Positions 45,770-54,190 are shown, numbered from the stretch's first letter. The stretch: 64,000 nucleotides of DNA from Sphingomonas sp. PP-CC-1A-547 (GCF_003610375.1 NZ_RAPZ01000011.1:310001-374000), one strand, 5' to 3'. Notes: generated from the sequence alone by a model not told the origin. Translations and numbers: made by a program.

Positions 45770-47466
45770 TCATCCGCGAAGGCCACGAGATCGACGCTCT
45801 TCCTTCCCCCCTCCCGCAAGCGGGAGGGGCCGGGGGTGGGCTCGCGCCTTCCTCGAATAACACGTTCGAAGAAGGGGGAAGACTTGCGCTAATCTCCAGC
45901 GACGCTCTCGACGCGGAGCGCGAGCCCACCCCCGGCCCCTCCCGCATGCGGGAGGGGGGTGAGATAGATATCCCCCAGATCACCATCCCCTACGCGTTCG
46001 CCCGAAAGTTCGGCGTCGTCGTCGACCACACCGACACGGACTCGCACCTCACCATCGCCATGCGTGCCGGCGCCGACCCGAAAGTCCTGCTCGAACTCCG
46101 CCGCTACCTCGCCCGCCCGTTCGACGTGACCTTCGTCGAACAGATCGCGTTCGACCGCCTCCTGTCGAACGTCTACGCGATGGACGGCCAGGCCAACGCG
46201 CTCGCCGCGGTCGGCATGGGCGACGAACTCGACCTGCTCGCCGGCGACATGCCGACCGCGGAGGACCTGCTCGACACCGCCGACGACGCTCCTGCGATCC
46301 GCCTCATCAACGGCATCATCGCCGACGCCGCGCGAAACGGCGTGTCCGACATCCACATCGAGCCGTATGAGACCGGCCTCGTCGTCCGCATGCGCATCGA
46401 CGGCGTACTTCGCGAAACGCTGCGGATGCCGCCCAACGTCGCGCCGGTTGTCGTCAGCCGCATCAAGGTCATGGCCCGCCTCGACATCGCCGAGCGTCGT
46501 GTGCCGCAGGACGGCCGCATGGGGCTGACGCTGGGCGGCAAGCTGCTCGACGTCCGCGTCTCGACACTGCCGAGCCGCGCAGGCGAACGCGTGGTGCTGC
46601 GTATCCTCGACAAGGAGAATGCTGGCATCGATCTCGAAGCGCTCGGCCTGCCACCCGTGCTGTTCGCGTTGCTGAACGAAGCACTGAGCGAGCCAAACGG
46701 CATCATCCTCGTCACCGGCCCGACCGGTTCGGGCAAGACCACCTCGCTCTACGCCGCCTTGCGCCTGCTCAACGACGGCAGCCGCAACATCCTGACCGTC
46801 GAGGATCCGGTAGAGTACGCGGTCGACGGCGTCGGCCAGACCCAGGTCAACCCGAAGGTCGGCCTGACCTTCGCGGCGGGACTGCGCGCGATTCTCCGGC
46901 AGGATCCAGACGTCGTGATGGTCGGCGAAATCCGCGACCGCGAGACCGCCGAGATCGCGGTGCAGGCGTCGCTAACCGGCCATCTCGTGCTGTCCACGGT
47001 CCACACCAACGACGCGATCGGCGCGATCACCCGCATGCGCGACATGAAGGTCGAGAGCTTCCTGCTCGCCTCGACGTTGCGCGCAGTGATCGCGCAGAGG
47101 CTCGTGCGCCGCCTGTGCCCAACGTGCCGCAAGGCCGTGCCCGCCTCGGACACGGTAGCCCCACTGCTCGGCATCGCCCCCGACGCTGTGGTCTACGTCG
47201 CGCAAGGCTGCGAAGACTGCAACCAGACCGGCTATAAGGGGCGCATCGGTGTGTTCGAAGCGGTCCGCATCGACGACACCATCCGCCGCCTGATCAACAC
47301 TGACGGGCACGAATCGGAGATCACCGCGCACGCGTTTGCGAAGTCCCCGAATTTGGCCCAGTCCGCGCGCGATCTAGTCCTGTCCGGCCAAACCACCGCC
47401 GAAGAAGCCGTCCGAGTATCCCGCCGCGACACGACCGAAGTTGTCGAGGATACAGTAGTTGCATAA
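45766..47466 (+). CDS. gspE: Type II secretion ATPase GspE with repeat-derived N-terminal insertion
   Basis: 566 residues. The start at 45766 overlaps the gspD stop by ATGA. Residues about 11-65 are encoded by a family A palindromic repeat (PSPLPQAGGAGGG and PTPGPSRMREGG are hairpin arms), between EGHEID and GGEID; the normal protein resumes with IPQITIPYAFARKFG. The rest is canonical: N2 domain, Walker A GPTGSGKTTSLYA (K324), Asp box, Walker B VMVGEIRDRETAEIA, His box, and the zinc site CPTCRKA with CEDCNQTGYKGRIG. It powers pseudopilus assembly. Whether the insertion harms docking to GspL is unknown. Confidence 0.93.
   Translation: MIIREGHEIDALPSPLPQAGGAGGGLAPSSNNTFEEGGRLALISSDALDAEREPTPGPSRMREGGEIDIPQITIPYAFARKFGVVVDHTDTDSHLTIAMRAGADPKVLLELRRYLARPFDVTFVEQIAFDRLLSNVYAMDGQANALAAVGMGDELDLLAGDMPTAEDLLDTADDAPAIRLINGIIADAARNGVSDIHIEPYETGLVVRMRIDGVLRETLRMPPNVAPVVVSRIKVMARLDIAERRVPQDGRMGLTLGGKLLDVRVSTLPSRAGERVVLRILDKENAGIDLEALGLPPVLFALLNEALSEPNGIILVTGPTGSGKTTSLYAALRLLNDGSRNILTVEDPVEYAVDGVGQTQVNPKVGLTFAAGLRAILRQDPDVVMVGEIRDRETAEIAVQASLTGHLVLSTVHTNDAIGAITRMRDMKVESFLLASTLRAVIAQRLVRRLCPTCRKAVPASDTVAPLLGIAPDAVVYVAQGCEDCNQTGYKGRIGVFEAVRIDDTIRRLINTDGHESEITAHAFAKSPNLAQSARDLVLSGQTTAEEAVRVSRRDTTEVVEDTVVA
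45801..45960. repeat. Family A palindromic repeat inside gspE
   Basis: The inner arms are exact: 45820-45847 and 45918-45945 are perfect 28-bp inverted copies. Each end also carries its own small hairpin, ccctcccgcaagcgggaggg (from 45809) and ccctcccgcatgcgggaggg (from 45937). Related to 224-325 and 59391-59493. Length is compatible with the reading frame. The host sequence on each side reads GAGATCGAC and GAGATAGAT, which may be a degenerate target duplication. Confidence 0.88.
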
Positions 47467-47476
47467 CGCCCTAAAA

Positions 47477-47635
47477 ATCCTCCCCGGAACGGGGAGGGGG
47501 ACCAGCGAAGCTGGTGGAGGGGGCTCACCACGCTCGCATCACCGGCCGTACGCCGCCAGCAACTCAACGCAGCGTTCGCGGCACGCCCCCTCCACCACCG
47601 CTTCGCGGCGGTCCCCCTCCCCTTGCAGGGGAGGA
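47477..47635. repeat. Paired palindromic repeat, family G, between gspE and gspF
   Basis: aatcctccccggaacgggga with gggggacc and ctggtggaggggg on the left; ccccctccaccacc, ggtccccctccccttgcag and gggagga on the right. It fills the whole 171-bp gap between two genes that overlap or abut in most gsp operons, and its last bases (ggggagg) lie where the gspF ribosome site must be. Confidence 0.85.
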
Positions 47636-47637
47636 TG

Positions 47638-48864
47638 ATGGCGGACTTCGACTATATCGCGATCGACACCAAGGGCGCCGAACGCCGCGGCCACGTCGCC
47701 GCCGCCGACATCGACGTTGCCCGCGCCACCCTCGATGCGCGCAAATTCTACGTTGTGAAGATCACCCCCGGCGCGCCGCCACAGGCAACCAAGGGCCGCC
47801 CGCTGTTCGGCCTCCAGCTCGGCACGCCGAAGATGTCGGGCAAGAACCTCACGCTCTTCACCCGCCAGCTCGCCACGCTGAACCGCGTCTCGCCACTGGA
47901 AGAATCGCTCCGCACGATCACCCGGCAAACCGAACAGGACAGCGTCCGCACGATCGTCCAGCACGTCCACGCCGGCGTCGTCGAAGGCCGTCGCCTCGCC
48001 GACGCGATGGCGCGCGAACCGAAAAGCTTCCCCCCGCTCTACCGCGCGATGGTCTCCGCCGGCGAAAGCTCCGGCTCGCTGCCGACCATCCTCGACCGCC
48101 TTGCAGCGCTGCTCGAACGCCAGGCCGAAATCCGCGGCAAGCTCATCACCGCGCTCGCCTACCCCTCGATCCTCGCGCTCGTGGCGTTCGGCGTCGTCAC
48201 CGCGCTGATGATGTTCGTGGTGCCGCAGGTCGTCGAGCAATTCGACACGGTCGGCCAGCAACTGCCGCTGCTCACGCGGATGGTGATGGCGTTCTCGGCG
48301 TTCCTCGTCGGATACTGGTGGGTGATGCTGCTGATCGTCGTCGGTGGTGGTTTGGCCGGATGGCGCGCGCTCAAGGACCCGACGCTCCGGCTCGCGTTCG
48401 ACGGCTGGCTGCTCCGCATTCCGCTACTCGGCCGCCTGATCCGCGACCTTCACGCGGCCCGCATGGCCCGCACGCTCGGGACGATGGTCGCGAGTCGCCT
48501 GCCGCTGCTCGACGGCCTCAACCTGACCGCCAGCACGATCCACAACCGCCGCCTCCGCCTCGCCTCGGACCAGATCGTCGACGCGATCCGCGGCGGTGGT
48601 TCGCTCTCCGCCGCGATGCGCCGCGCCGGCGTCTTCCCGCCGCTGCTGACCTATCTCGCGGCGAGCGGGGAAGCGGCAGGTCGCCTCGATGAAATGCTGG
48701 AACGCGCCGCCGATTATCTCGAACGCGAGTTCGACCGTTTCACCGCCACCGCACTTTCGCTGCTCGAACCGCTGATCATCGTCGTGATGGGCGGCATCGT
48801 CGCGACGATCGTGCTATCCATCCTGCTCCCGATCCTCCAGCTCAACACGCTGGCCGGACAATGA
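47638..48864 (+). CDS. gspF: Type II secretion inner-membrane platform protein GspF
   Basis: 408 residues. It begins MADFDYIAIDTKGAERRGHV. Two GspF domains are visible: FTRQLATLNRVSPLEESLRT with AGESSGSLPTILDRLAALLE, and MARTLGTMVASRLPLLDGLN with AASGEAAGRLDEMLERAADY. Membrane helices are near 170-190, 215-240 and 375-400. ATG occurs at 47635 and 47638; the GGGGAGG of the upstream repeat is 0 or 3 nt away, so 47638 is preferred. It couples GspE to pseudopilin assembly. gspG overlaps by ATGA. Confidence 0.93.
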   Translation: MADFDYIAIDTKGAERRGHVAAADIDVARATLDARKFYVVKITPGAPPQATKGRPLFGLQLGTPKMSGKNLTLFTRQLATLNRVSPLEESLRTITRQTEQDSVRTIVQHVHAGVVEGRRLADAMAREPKSFPPLYRAMVSAGESSGSLPTILDRLAALLERQAEIRGKLITALAYPSILALVAFGVVTALMMFVVPQVVEQFDTVGQQLPLLTRMVMAFSAFLVGYWWVMLLIVVGGGLAGWRALKDPTLRLAFDGWLLRIPLLGRLIRDLHAARMARTLGTMVASRLPLLDGLNLTASTIHNRRLRLASDQIVDAIRGGGSLSAAMRRAGVFPPLLTYLAASGEAAGRLDEMLERAADYLEREFDRFTATALSLLEPLIIVVMGGIVATIVLSILLPILQLNTLAGQ

Positions 48865-49313
48865 GGTTTCGTATGCGTCCCGAAGATAAAAAGAAGCGCC
48901 GCGAGGCTGGCTTTACCCTCGTCGAGCTGATGGTCGTGATCGTCATCATCGGCCTGTTGGCGACGATCGTCGCGCTCAACGTGCTGCCCTCGGGCGACAC
49001 TGCGCGGATCCAGAAGGCGAAGGCCGACATCGCGCAGATCGAGGGCGGGCTGGAGCTCTACAAGCTGCAGAACATGACCTTCCCCAACACCACGCAGGGG
49101 CTGAACGCGCTCGTCTCGGCACCCGCGGGTCTCGCCGATCCATCGCGGTACCAGCGTGGCGGGTATCTGAAGAAGCTGCCGAACGATCCCTGGGGTCGCC
49201 CGTATCTCTATGCCTCGCCCGGTGCGCACGGCGAGGCCGACGTCTGGACCTTCGGCGCGGACGGCAAGGAAGGCGGCGAGGGGATCGATGCCGATATCGG
49301 CAGCTGGCAATAG
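48861..49313 (+). CDS. gspG: Major pseudopilin GspG
   Basis: 150 residues. The prepilin-peptidase site is EAG-FTLVELMVVIVIIGLL, with cleavage after G17 and the conserved E5 at E22; then a helix and the GspG body: YKLQNMTFPNTTQGLNALVS, GYLKKLPNDPWGRPYLYASP and WTFGADGKEGGEGIDADIGS (calcium-site region). It forms the pseudopilus shaft. The peptidase gene gspO is not in the window, so it must be elsewhere. Overlaps gspF by ATGA. Confidence 0.96.
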   Translation: MRFRMRPEDKKKRREAGFTLVELMVVIVIIGLLATIVALNVLPSGDTARIQKAKADIAQIEGGLELYKLQNMTFPNTTQGLNALVSAPAGLADPSRYQRGGYLKKLPNDPWGRPYLYASPGAHGEADVWTFGADGKEGGEGIDADIGSWQ

Positions 49314-49317
49314 GTCC

Positions 49318-49803
49318 TTGGACTGGGTCCCCGCCTGCGCGGGGACACTTTCGCGGAGACGCGAAAGTGGCTTTACGCTGGTCGAGCTGATGGTCGTCGT
49401 CACGATCATCGGCTTGGCCTCCGCTGTGGCCGTGCTCGTCATGCCGGACCCGCGCGGCCGCGTGCTCGACGAGGCAACGCGCTTCGCCCTGCGCACCCGC
49501 GCCGCGCACGATTCAGCGATCGTCGAAGCACGTCCGGTGAGCGTCTGGATCAGCGGCGGCGGCTACGGCTTCGACCGGCGGCTGGCAGGCGGCTGGACGC
49601 CGATCGCCGAGAAACCGATGCGCGTCGAACGCTGGAACGAAGGTACCAGGGCCAGCATCGGCGACACCACCGGCCGCCTGCGCGTGACGTTCGACCCGAC
49701 CGGCCTCGTCGATCGCCCCGCGGAGATCCGCCTCGATCGCGGCGGGGTGGCGGCAACCGTCCACATCGACGCCGACGGTAGCGTAAGAGCCGATGCGGGC
49801 TGA
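49318..49803 (+). CDS. gspH: Minor pseudopilin GspH with repeat-derived leader
   Basis: About 161 residues if started at TTG 49318, the only plausible start between the gspG stop (49313) and the peptidase site. The leader LDWVPACAGTLSRRRESG is encoded by a family D-type half repeat (gtccccgcctgcgcgggg ac), then the site ESG-FTLVELMVVVTIIGLA. The body (GRVLDEATRFALRTRAAHDS, VSVWISGGGYGFDRRLAGGW) matches the GspH head. The leader is removed by the prepilin peptidase, so its origin may not matter for function. It overlaps gspI by 11 nt. Confidence 0.85.
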   Translation: MDWVPACAGTLSRRRESGFTLVELMVVVTIIGLASAVAVLVMPDPRGRVLDEATRFALRTRAAHDSAIVEARPVSVWISGGGYGFDRRLAGGWTPIAEKPMRVERWNEGTRASIGDTTGRLRVTFDPTGLVDRPAEIRLDRGGVAATVHIDADGSVRADAG

Positions 49804-50197
49804 GCGCGGCTTCACCCCTCGTCGACGTTACGCCGAACACGGCTTCACGTTGATAGAAATCATGGTCGCGCTGGCAGTCTTCAGTCTCGCGGCGATGGCG
49901 CTCGTGCGTCTGGAAAGCGCGACGATCCGCGGCGCATCGATCCTCGACGAAACGCTGGTCGCTCAGATGGTCGCGCGCAACGTCGCGATCGATGCGGTCA
50001 CCAGCGCGCAGCCACCGACCGCAGGCCGCGTCACCGGCGTCGAGACGAACGGCGGCCAGCCCTGGACGTGGACGCGGCAGGTCAGCGCGCTCGGCGGATC
50101 GAGCGTGCTGCGGATCGACGTGGCGGTCGCCGACCGGACCGGCACGCAGCTCGGCCGCCTGACGATGGTGCGACCCGCGCCGCGGATGGTGATGTGA
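49793..50197 (+). CDS. gspI: Minor pseudopilin GspI
   Basis: 134 residues. A leader of 17 residues ends AEHG-FTLIEIMVALAVFSLA, cleaved after the glycine; E5 is present. The head is short: ATIRGASILDETLVAQMVAR, NVAIDAVTSAQPPTAGRVTG, typical of GspI, the core of the tip complex with J and K. Overlaps gspH by 11 nt and gspJ by GTGA. Confidence 0.92.
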   Translation: MRAERGFTPRRRYAEHGFTLIEIMVALAVFSLAAMALVRLESATIRGASILDETLVAQMVARNVAIDAVTSAQPPTAGRVTGVETNGGQPWTWTRQVSALGGSSVLRIDVAVADRTGTQLGRLTMVRPAPRMVM

Positions 50198-50877
50198 CGC
50201 CTCCGAAAACCGAGGCCGGCTTCACGCTTATCGAAGTCATGGTGTCGCTCATGATCTTCGGCATGATCGCCGCCGCCGGCGTGGCCATCCTGTCGTTCAG
50301 CGTGAAGGCGCAGAGTTCGACCGGTGCGAAGCTCGACGACATCAGCGCACTCACCCGGACGATGTCGATCCTGTCCGCCGATCTCGCCCAGGCATCGAAC
50401 CGCGCTACCCGCGACGAGGCCGGCACCAGCGTCCCCGCGTTCATCGGCGAAAGCGGGTCGGGCGTCACGCCGATGCTCCGCCTGGTCCGCGCCGGCTGGA
50501 GCAATATCGACGGTGCGGCGCGCTCCAGCATGCAGAAGGTCGCCTACCGCGTCGATGGCGGCGCGCTCCAGCGGATCGCCTATCCGATGGTCGACGGTGC
50601 GCAGCCGCTGCCGCCTGCCGCGCTCCTCACGCATGTCCGCCAGATCGCACTCCGCTATCGTATCGCGGGCGCCTGGAGCGATCGATGGGATGGCGCGAGC
50701 GGCAGGCCGTTGCCAGACGCGATGGAGCTCACCGTCCAGCGCGATGACGGGACGCAGTTCCGCCAGATGTTCCTCGTCGGCACCAGTTACATCCCGGCGC
50801 CCTCCGATGGAACGGGTCCCGTCACGCCACCAGCGGGCACCCCTCCGGGACAGGAGACGCCCGGTGCGCGAACCTGA
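50194..50877 (+). CDS. gspJ: Minor pseudopilin GspJ
   Basis: 227 residues from GTG 50194, which overlaps the gspI stop (GTGA). The leader is only nine residues: VTPPKTEAG-FTLIEVMVSLM. The head contains LTRTMSILSADLAQASNRAT, RLVRAGWSNIDGAARSSMQK and VAYRVDGGALQRIAYPMVDG, which follow the GspJ pattern; the C terminus is Pro/Gly-rich. Tip-complex component with GspI and GspK. Confidence 0.92.
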   Translation: MTPPKTEAGFTLIEVMVSLMIFGMIAAAGVAILSFSVKAQSSTGAKLDDISALTRTMSILSADLAQASNRATRDEAGTSVPAFIGESGSGVTPMLRLVRAGWSNIDGAARSSMQKVAYRVDGGALQRIAYPMVDGAQPLPPAALLTHVRQIALRYRIAGAWSDRWDGASGRPLPDAMELTVQRDDGTQFRQMFLVGTSYIPAPSDGTGPVTPPAGTPPGQETPGART

Positions 50878-51862
50878 TCTCGGCATTCGACGCGGGAAAG
50901 AGCGGGGCGCAGCGTTGCTCACCGTGCTGATGCTCGTAGCCATCATCGCGGTGATGGCCGGGGCCGCGCTGGAAAAACTCCGGCTGTCGACCCGGCTCGC
51001 GAGCAACGCCGCGACCGGCGAGCAGGCGCGCGCCTATGCGCTTGCGGCGGAGACGATGGCACTGACCCGCGTCTCCAACCTGCTCGCGCCAAAGCCCACG
51101 CGGGTCACGCTGGCCGGCGGCTGGAGCAACACCCCGTTCGGTCTGCCGGTACCCGGAGGCTTCGCGACCGCGCGCGTCCGCGACGGCGCGAACTGCTTCA
51201 ACCTGAACTCTCTCGTCGGCATGACGACCCTGGGCGTATACGTCGCGCGCGGTGACGTCCGACCGCAGTTCGTCCGCTTGATGCGGCTGCTCGACGTACC
51301 CGTGCAGGTCGCCGAACAGGTCGCGGCGGGCACGACCGACTGGATCGACAGCGATCAGGATCAGCAACCGATGGGGGCCGAGGACGGTGCGTATATCGGT
51401 CGCGTGCCGTCGTACCGCACCGCCGGCACGCTGATGAGCGACCCGAGCGAACTGCGCGCGATCGCCGGGATGACGCCCGAGATCTATACGAAGATCCGCC
51501 CGTGGATCTGCACGCTGCCGTTCGCCAGGCCCTCGCCGATCAACGTCAACACGCTGCTGCCCGAACAGAGCGTGCTGTTGGCGATGATGTATCCCGATAC
51601 GCTGTCGGTCGGTGCCGCGCAGCAATTGCTGCTGCGGCGACCGGTGCAGGGCTACGCCACGTTCGACGAAATGCAGAAGGGCGCGTCGTTGCTCGGCGCC
51701 GCCAACATCGCGCCCGGCGTGGACGCGCAGGTGCTGTCGAAGTGGTTCACGCTCGATATCGACGTGACGCTCGGCACCACTCAAATGCAGGAACGTGCGC
51801 TGATCGACGCGAACCGGCTTCCCGCGCAGCTCGTATCGCGGCAATGGGGCGAGCCATCATGA
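50864..51862 (+). CDS. gspK: Minor pseudopilin GspK
   Basis: 332 residues from GTG 50864, overlapping gspJ by 14 nt. The leader ends KERG-AALLTVLMLVAIIAVM; as usual for GspK, position 5 is not glutamate, which fits the tip position. Head: CFNLNSLVG (with the conserved NxNS), GTTDWIDSDQDQQPMGAED, GAYIGRVPSYRTAGTLMSDP, SPINVNTLLPEQSVLLAMMY: the SAM-like insertion typical of the family. Overlaps gspL by ATGA. Confidence 0.94.
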   Translation: MREPDLGIRRGKERGAALLTVLMLVAIIAVMAGAALEKLRLSTRLASNAATGEQARAYALAAETMALTRVSNLLAPKPTRVTLAGGWSNTPFGLPVPGGFATARVRDGANCFNLNSLVGMTTLGVYVARGDVRPQFVRLMRLLDVPVQVAEQVAAGTTDWIDSDQDQQPMGAEDGAYIGRVPSYRTAGTLMSDPSELRAIAGMTPEIYTKIRPWICTLPFARPSPINVNTLLPEQSVLLAMMYPDTLSVGAAQQLLLRRPVQGYATFDEMQKGASLLGAANIAPGVDAQVLSKWFTLDIDVTLGTTQMQERALIDANRLPAQLVSRQWGEPS

Positions 51863-52944
51863 CGACTTTGCTGTTCCTTCCCGCCGGCGAGACCGGATAT
51901 CGCTGGATGCGCGTTGCGGATGCGCGCGTGGTCGGGGAGGGGGAGGGTATCCCCGATGCGATCGACGACGAGACGATCGCGGTCGCGCCTGCCGACGCCG
52001 TGACGCTGCACTGGGCGGAACTGCCGTCGCGGTCTGCGGCGCAGGCGACGGCGGCCGCGCGTATCCTGGCGAGCGAGGCGAGTGCATCGCCACTCGCCGA
52101 ACTCCACGTCGCAGTCGGGGACGAAGGCGCGAGCGATCGACCGATCGGCGTCGTCGGTGCCGCGAAGATGCGCGACTGGCTGCTGATGCTGGCGGAGGCA
52201 GGCGTCGACCCGGTCGCCGTCATTCCCGCACCGATGCTCCTCCCGCGACCCGAAGAGGGCTACGCGCGGGCGGAGCTTGCGGGCAGCGGCGTCGTGCGTG
52301 GCACATCCAGCGGGTTCGCCGACGAGGCGCGACTGACGGAGCTGGTGACCGGCGGCACCGCGCCCGCGACGATCGACCGCGACACGCTAGAGGCGGCGAT
52401 CGTTGCCGCCGTCGCGTCGCCCCCGCTGGATCTTCGACAGGGGCCGTTCGCGCGGCGGCGAAGGTTCACGATCGACTGGGGGCTGATCCGTCGGCTGGCG
52501 CTATTGTCGCTGACGATCCTCGCCGTGACCCTCGCGATCTCACTCGTCCGCATCGCGAAGTACAGCTTCGGCGCGGATGCCCTGGAGGCGGAAGCCGACA
52601 CCGTGGCGGTCACTGGCCTGCCGCGCGGCGAGACGGTCGTGGACGCCAGCCGCCAGCTCGACGAGCGTCTTTCGCGCGTGCGAGGTCCGGGGCTCGGCTT
52701 CACCAGTACGACCGCGGCGGTCTTCGCGGCGGTACGTGCGACGCCCGGCACCGAAGTCACCGCGCTCGATTTCCAGGCGAACGGCGATCTGCGCCTGTCG
52801 GTGGCGGTCGAACGCGAAGCCTTGGCGACCGACCTGAAGCGCGCGCTCGAAGCCGCCGGCTTTTCGGTCCGCGCCGGCGTGTTCCAGGCAGCAGCCGGCC
52901 GCGTGACGGGGGAACTCACGATCAGCCCGGAGAGCGGACGATGA
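51859..52944 (+). CDS. gspL: Type II secretion protein GspL
   Basis: 361 residues. The cytoplasmic actin-like domain (residues about 1-200, LHWAELPSRSAAQATAAARI) docks GspE; one membrane helix follows (LIRRLALLSLTILAVTLAIS, near 210-230) and a periplasmic ferredoxin-like domain (ATPGTEVTALDFQANGDLRL, LEAAGFSVRAGVFQAAAGRV). Sequence conservation is low across the family; the order between K and M makes the call. Overlaps both neighbours by ATGA. Confidence 0.9.
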   Translation: MTTLLFLPAGETGYRWMRVADARVVGEGEGIPDAIDDETIAVAPADAVTLHWAELPSRSAAQATAAARILASEASASPLAELHVAVGDEGASDRPIGVVGAAKMRDWLLMLAEAGVDPVAVIPAPMLLPRPEEGYARAELAGSGVVRGTSSGFADEARLTELVTGGTAPATIDRDTLEAAIVAAVASPPLDLRQGPFARRRRFTIDWGLIRRLALLSLTILAVTLAISLVRIAKYSFGADALEAEADTVAVTGLPRGETVVDASRQLDERLSRVRGPGLGFTSTTAAVFAAVRATPGTEVTALDFQANGDLRLSVAVEREALATDLKRALEAAGFSVRAGVFQAAAGRVTGELTISPESGR

Positions 52945-53417
52945 CCGGACTGAAAACCTGGTTCGAAGGTCGTTCGCTCAGGGAGCGGCGGCTGCTGCTC
53001 GTGATGGCGGGGCTCGCGGTCCTCACGCTGCTGTGGGCGCTGATCATCCGCCCGGTCGGCGACGGCCTGTCGAGCGCGCGCGAGCGTCATGCCGATGCCG
53101 TCACCCGGCTCGGCGAGACGCGCGCGCAAGTCGCGACGTTGCGTGAAATCCAGCGGACCCGCGCCACGCCACTGACCGGCACGCTCGCCGATGCGGTGCG
53201 TGCCGAAGCGGACCAGGCAGGCTTCGCGCTAGCCTCGCTCGACCAGGACGGCGCGAGCCGGGTGCGCGTCGGCATCCAGTCGGCGCGCCCCGCGGCGCTG
53301 GTCGCGTGGCTCGCGCGGCTCGAACGGCTCGGCATCCTCGTCGATTCGGTGGCGATGACCGACAAGGGGGACAAGACCGTCGGCGTCGCGCTCACGTTGA
53401 AGGCACGCGCGGCATGA
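52941..53417 (+). CDS. gspM: Type II secretion protein GspM
   Basis: 158 residues: a short cytoplasmic N terminus (LKTWFEGRSLRERRLLLVMA), one membrane helix (GLAVLTLLWALIIRPV), a coiled-coil region and a small periplasmic domain (AALVAWLARLERLGILVDSV). Matches GspM in size and plan; it stabilises GspL. ATGA overlaps on both sides. Confidence 0.9.
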   Translation: MTGLKTWFEGRSLRERRLLLVMAGLAVLTLLWALIIRPVGDGLSSARERHADAVTRLGETRAQVATLREIQRTRATPLTGTLADAVRAEADQAGFALASLDQDGASRVRVGIQSARPAALVAWLARLERLGILVDSVAMTDKGDKTVGVALTLKARAA

Positions 53418-54139
53418 GGCGGATTCGTTTGCGTACCGGCCCAGCCGCGCTGTTCGGCGGGATGCTGCTGATCGCGCTGATCGTCTTCCTGCCGATGCGC
53501 GCGGTGCTCGGCTGGGTCGGCGTCGGCGACGAGGGGCTGGTCGCGCGGCGCGTGTCGGGGACGATCTGGGGCGCGACGCTGACCGAGGCGCGGTTCGGCG
53601 ATCTCGCGCTCGGCGATCTGCACGCGCGGCTGTCGCCGTTGCCGCTGCTGGTCGGCCGCGCGACGATCGTCTTCGCCGGTCCCGAATCGGTGTCGGCCAA
53701 GCCGTTGCGCGGGTCGGCGAGCGTCAGTCGCCACGGCTTCGGCGTCGACCACATGACCGCCACGGTCGCGACCGGCCGGCTGTTCGCGCCGGTGCCCGTC
53801 TCGGCGCTAGACCTCGAAGACGTCTCGGTCCGCTTCCGCGATGGCCAGTGCGAAGCCGCCGAGGGCCGCGTCCGCGCAACGTTGGCGGGTGACGTCGGCG
53901 GGATCACCTTGCCGCAGTCGGTGAGCGGCACTGCACGGTGCGACGGCACGGCGCTGCTGCTGCCGCTGGCGAGCCAGTCCGGGACCGAGAGCATCGCGCT
54001 CCGGATGGAGGGGGCAGGGACCTACCGCGCCGAGCTGTCGCTGCGTCCGTCCGATCCACTAGCGGTCCAGAAGCTCGAGCAGGCGGGCTTCGTGAGCGGC
54101 CCGAACGGGTACAAGCTCGCCATCGAGGGACGTTTTTGA
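53414..54139 (+). CDS. gspN: Type II secretion protein GspN
   Basis: 241 residues. An N-terminal membrane helix (ALFGGMLLIALIVFLPMRAV) precedes a periplasmic domain with VSGTIWGATLTEARFGDLAL, GDLHARLSPLPLLVGRATIV and a C-terminal VSGPNGYKLAIEGRF, typical of GspN. Two cysteines (GQCEAAEGR, TARCDGTAL) may pair. Last gene of the gsp operon; gspO is absent. No clear hairpin terminator follows before tRNA-His. Confidence 0.87.
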   Translation: MRRIRLRTGPAALFGGMLLIALIVFLPMRAVLGWVGVGDEGLVARRVSGTIWGATLTEARFGDLALGDLHARLSPLPLLVGRATIVFAGPESVSAKPLRGSASVSRHGFGVDHMTATVATGRLFAPVPVSALDLEDVSVRFRDGQCEAAEGRVRATLAGDVGGITLPQSVSGTARCDGTALLLPLASQSGTESIALRMEGAGTYRAELSLRPSDPLAVQKLEQAGFVSGPNGYKLAIEGRF

Positions 54140-54161
54140 CGTCTTTTTGGCAAGTCGACGG

Positions 54162-54190
54162 TTGACGCCGCCCGGCGACCCCCGCTAGGG
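54162..54190 (+). promoter_or_regulatory. Possible tRNA-His promoter
   Basis: TTGACG (54162-54167), a 17-bp spacer and CTAGGG (54185-54190), 14 bp before the tRNA. The -10 is weak, but a similar CTAAAG precedes tRNA-Val. Confidence 0.3.

Noticed and set aside
45946..47466. gspE starting at the ATG inside the repeat
   Set aside because: That ATG is the loop of a hairpin with no ribosome site, whereas ATG 45766 overlaps the gspD stop like all other gsp junctions.
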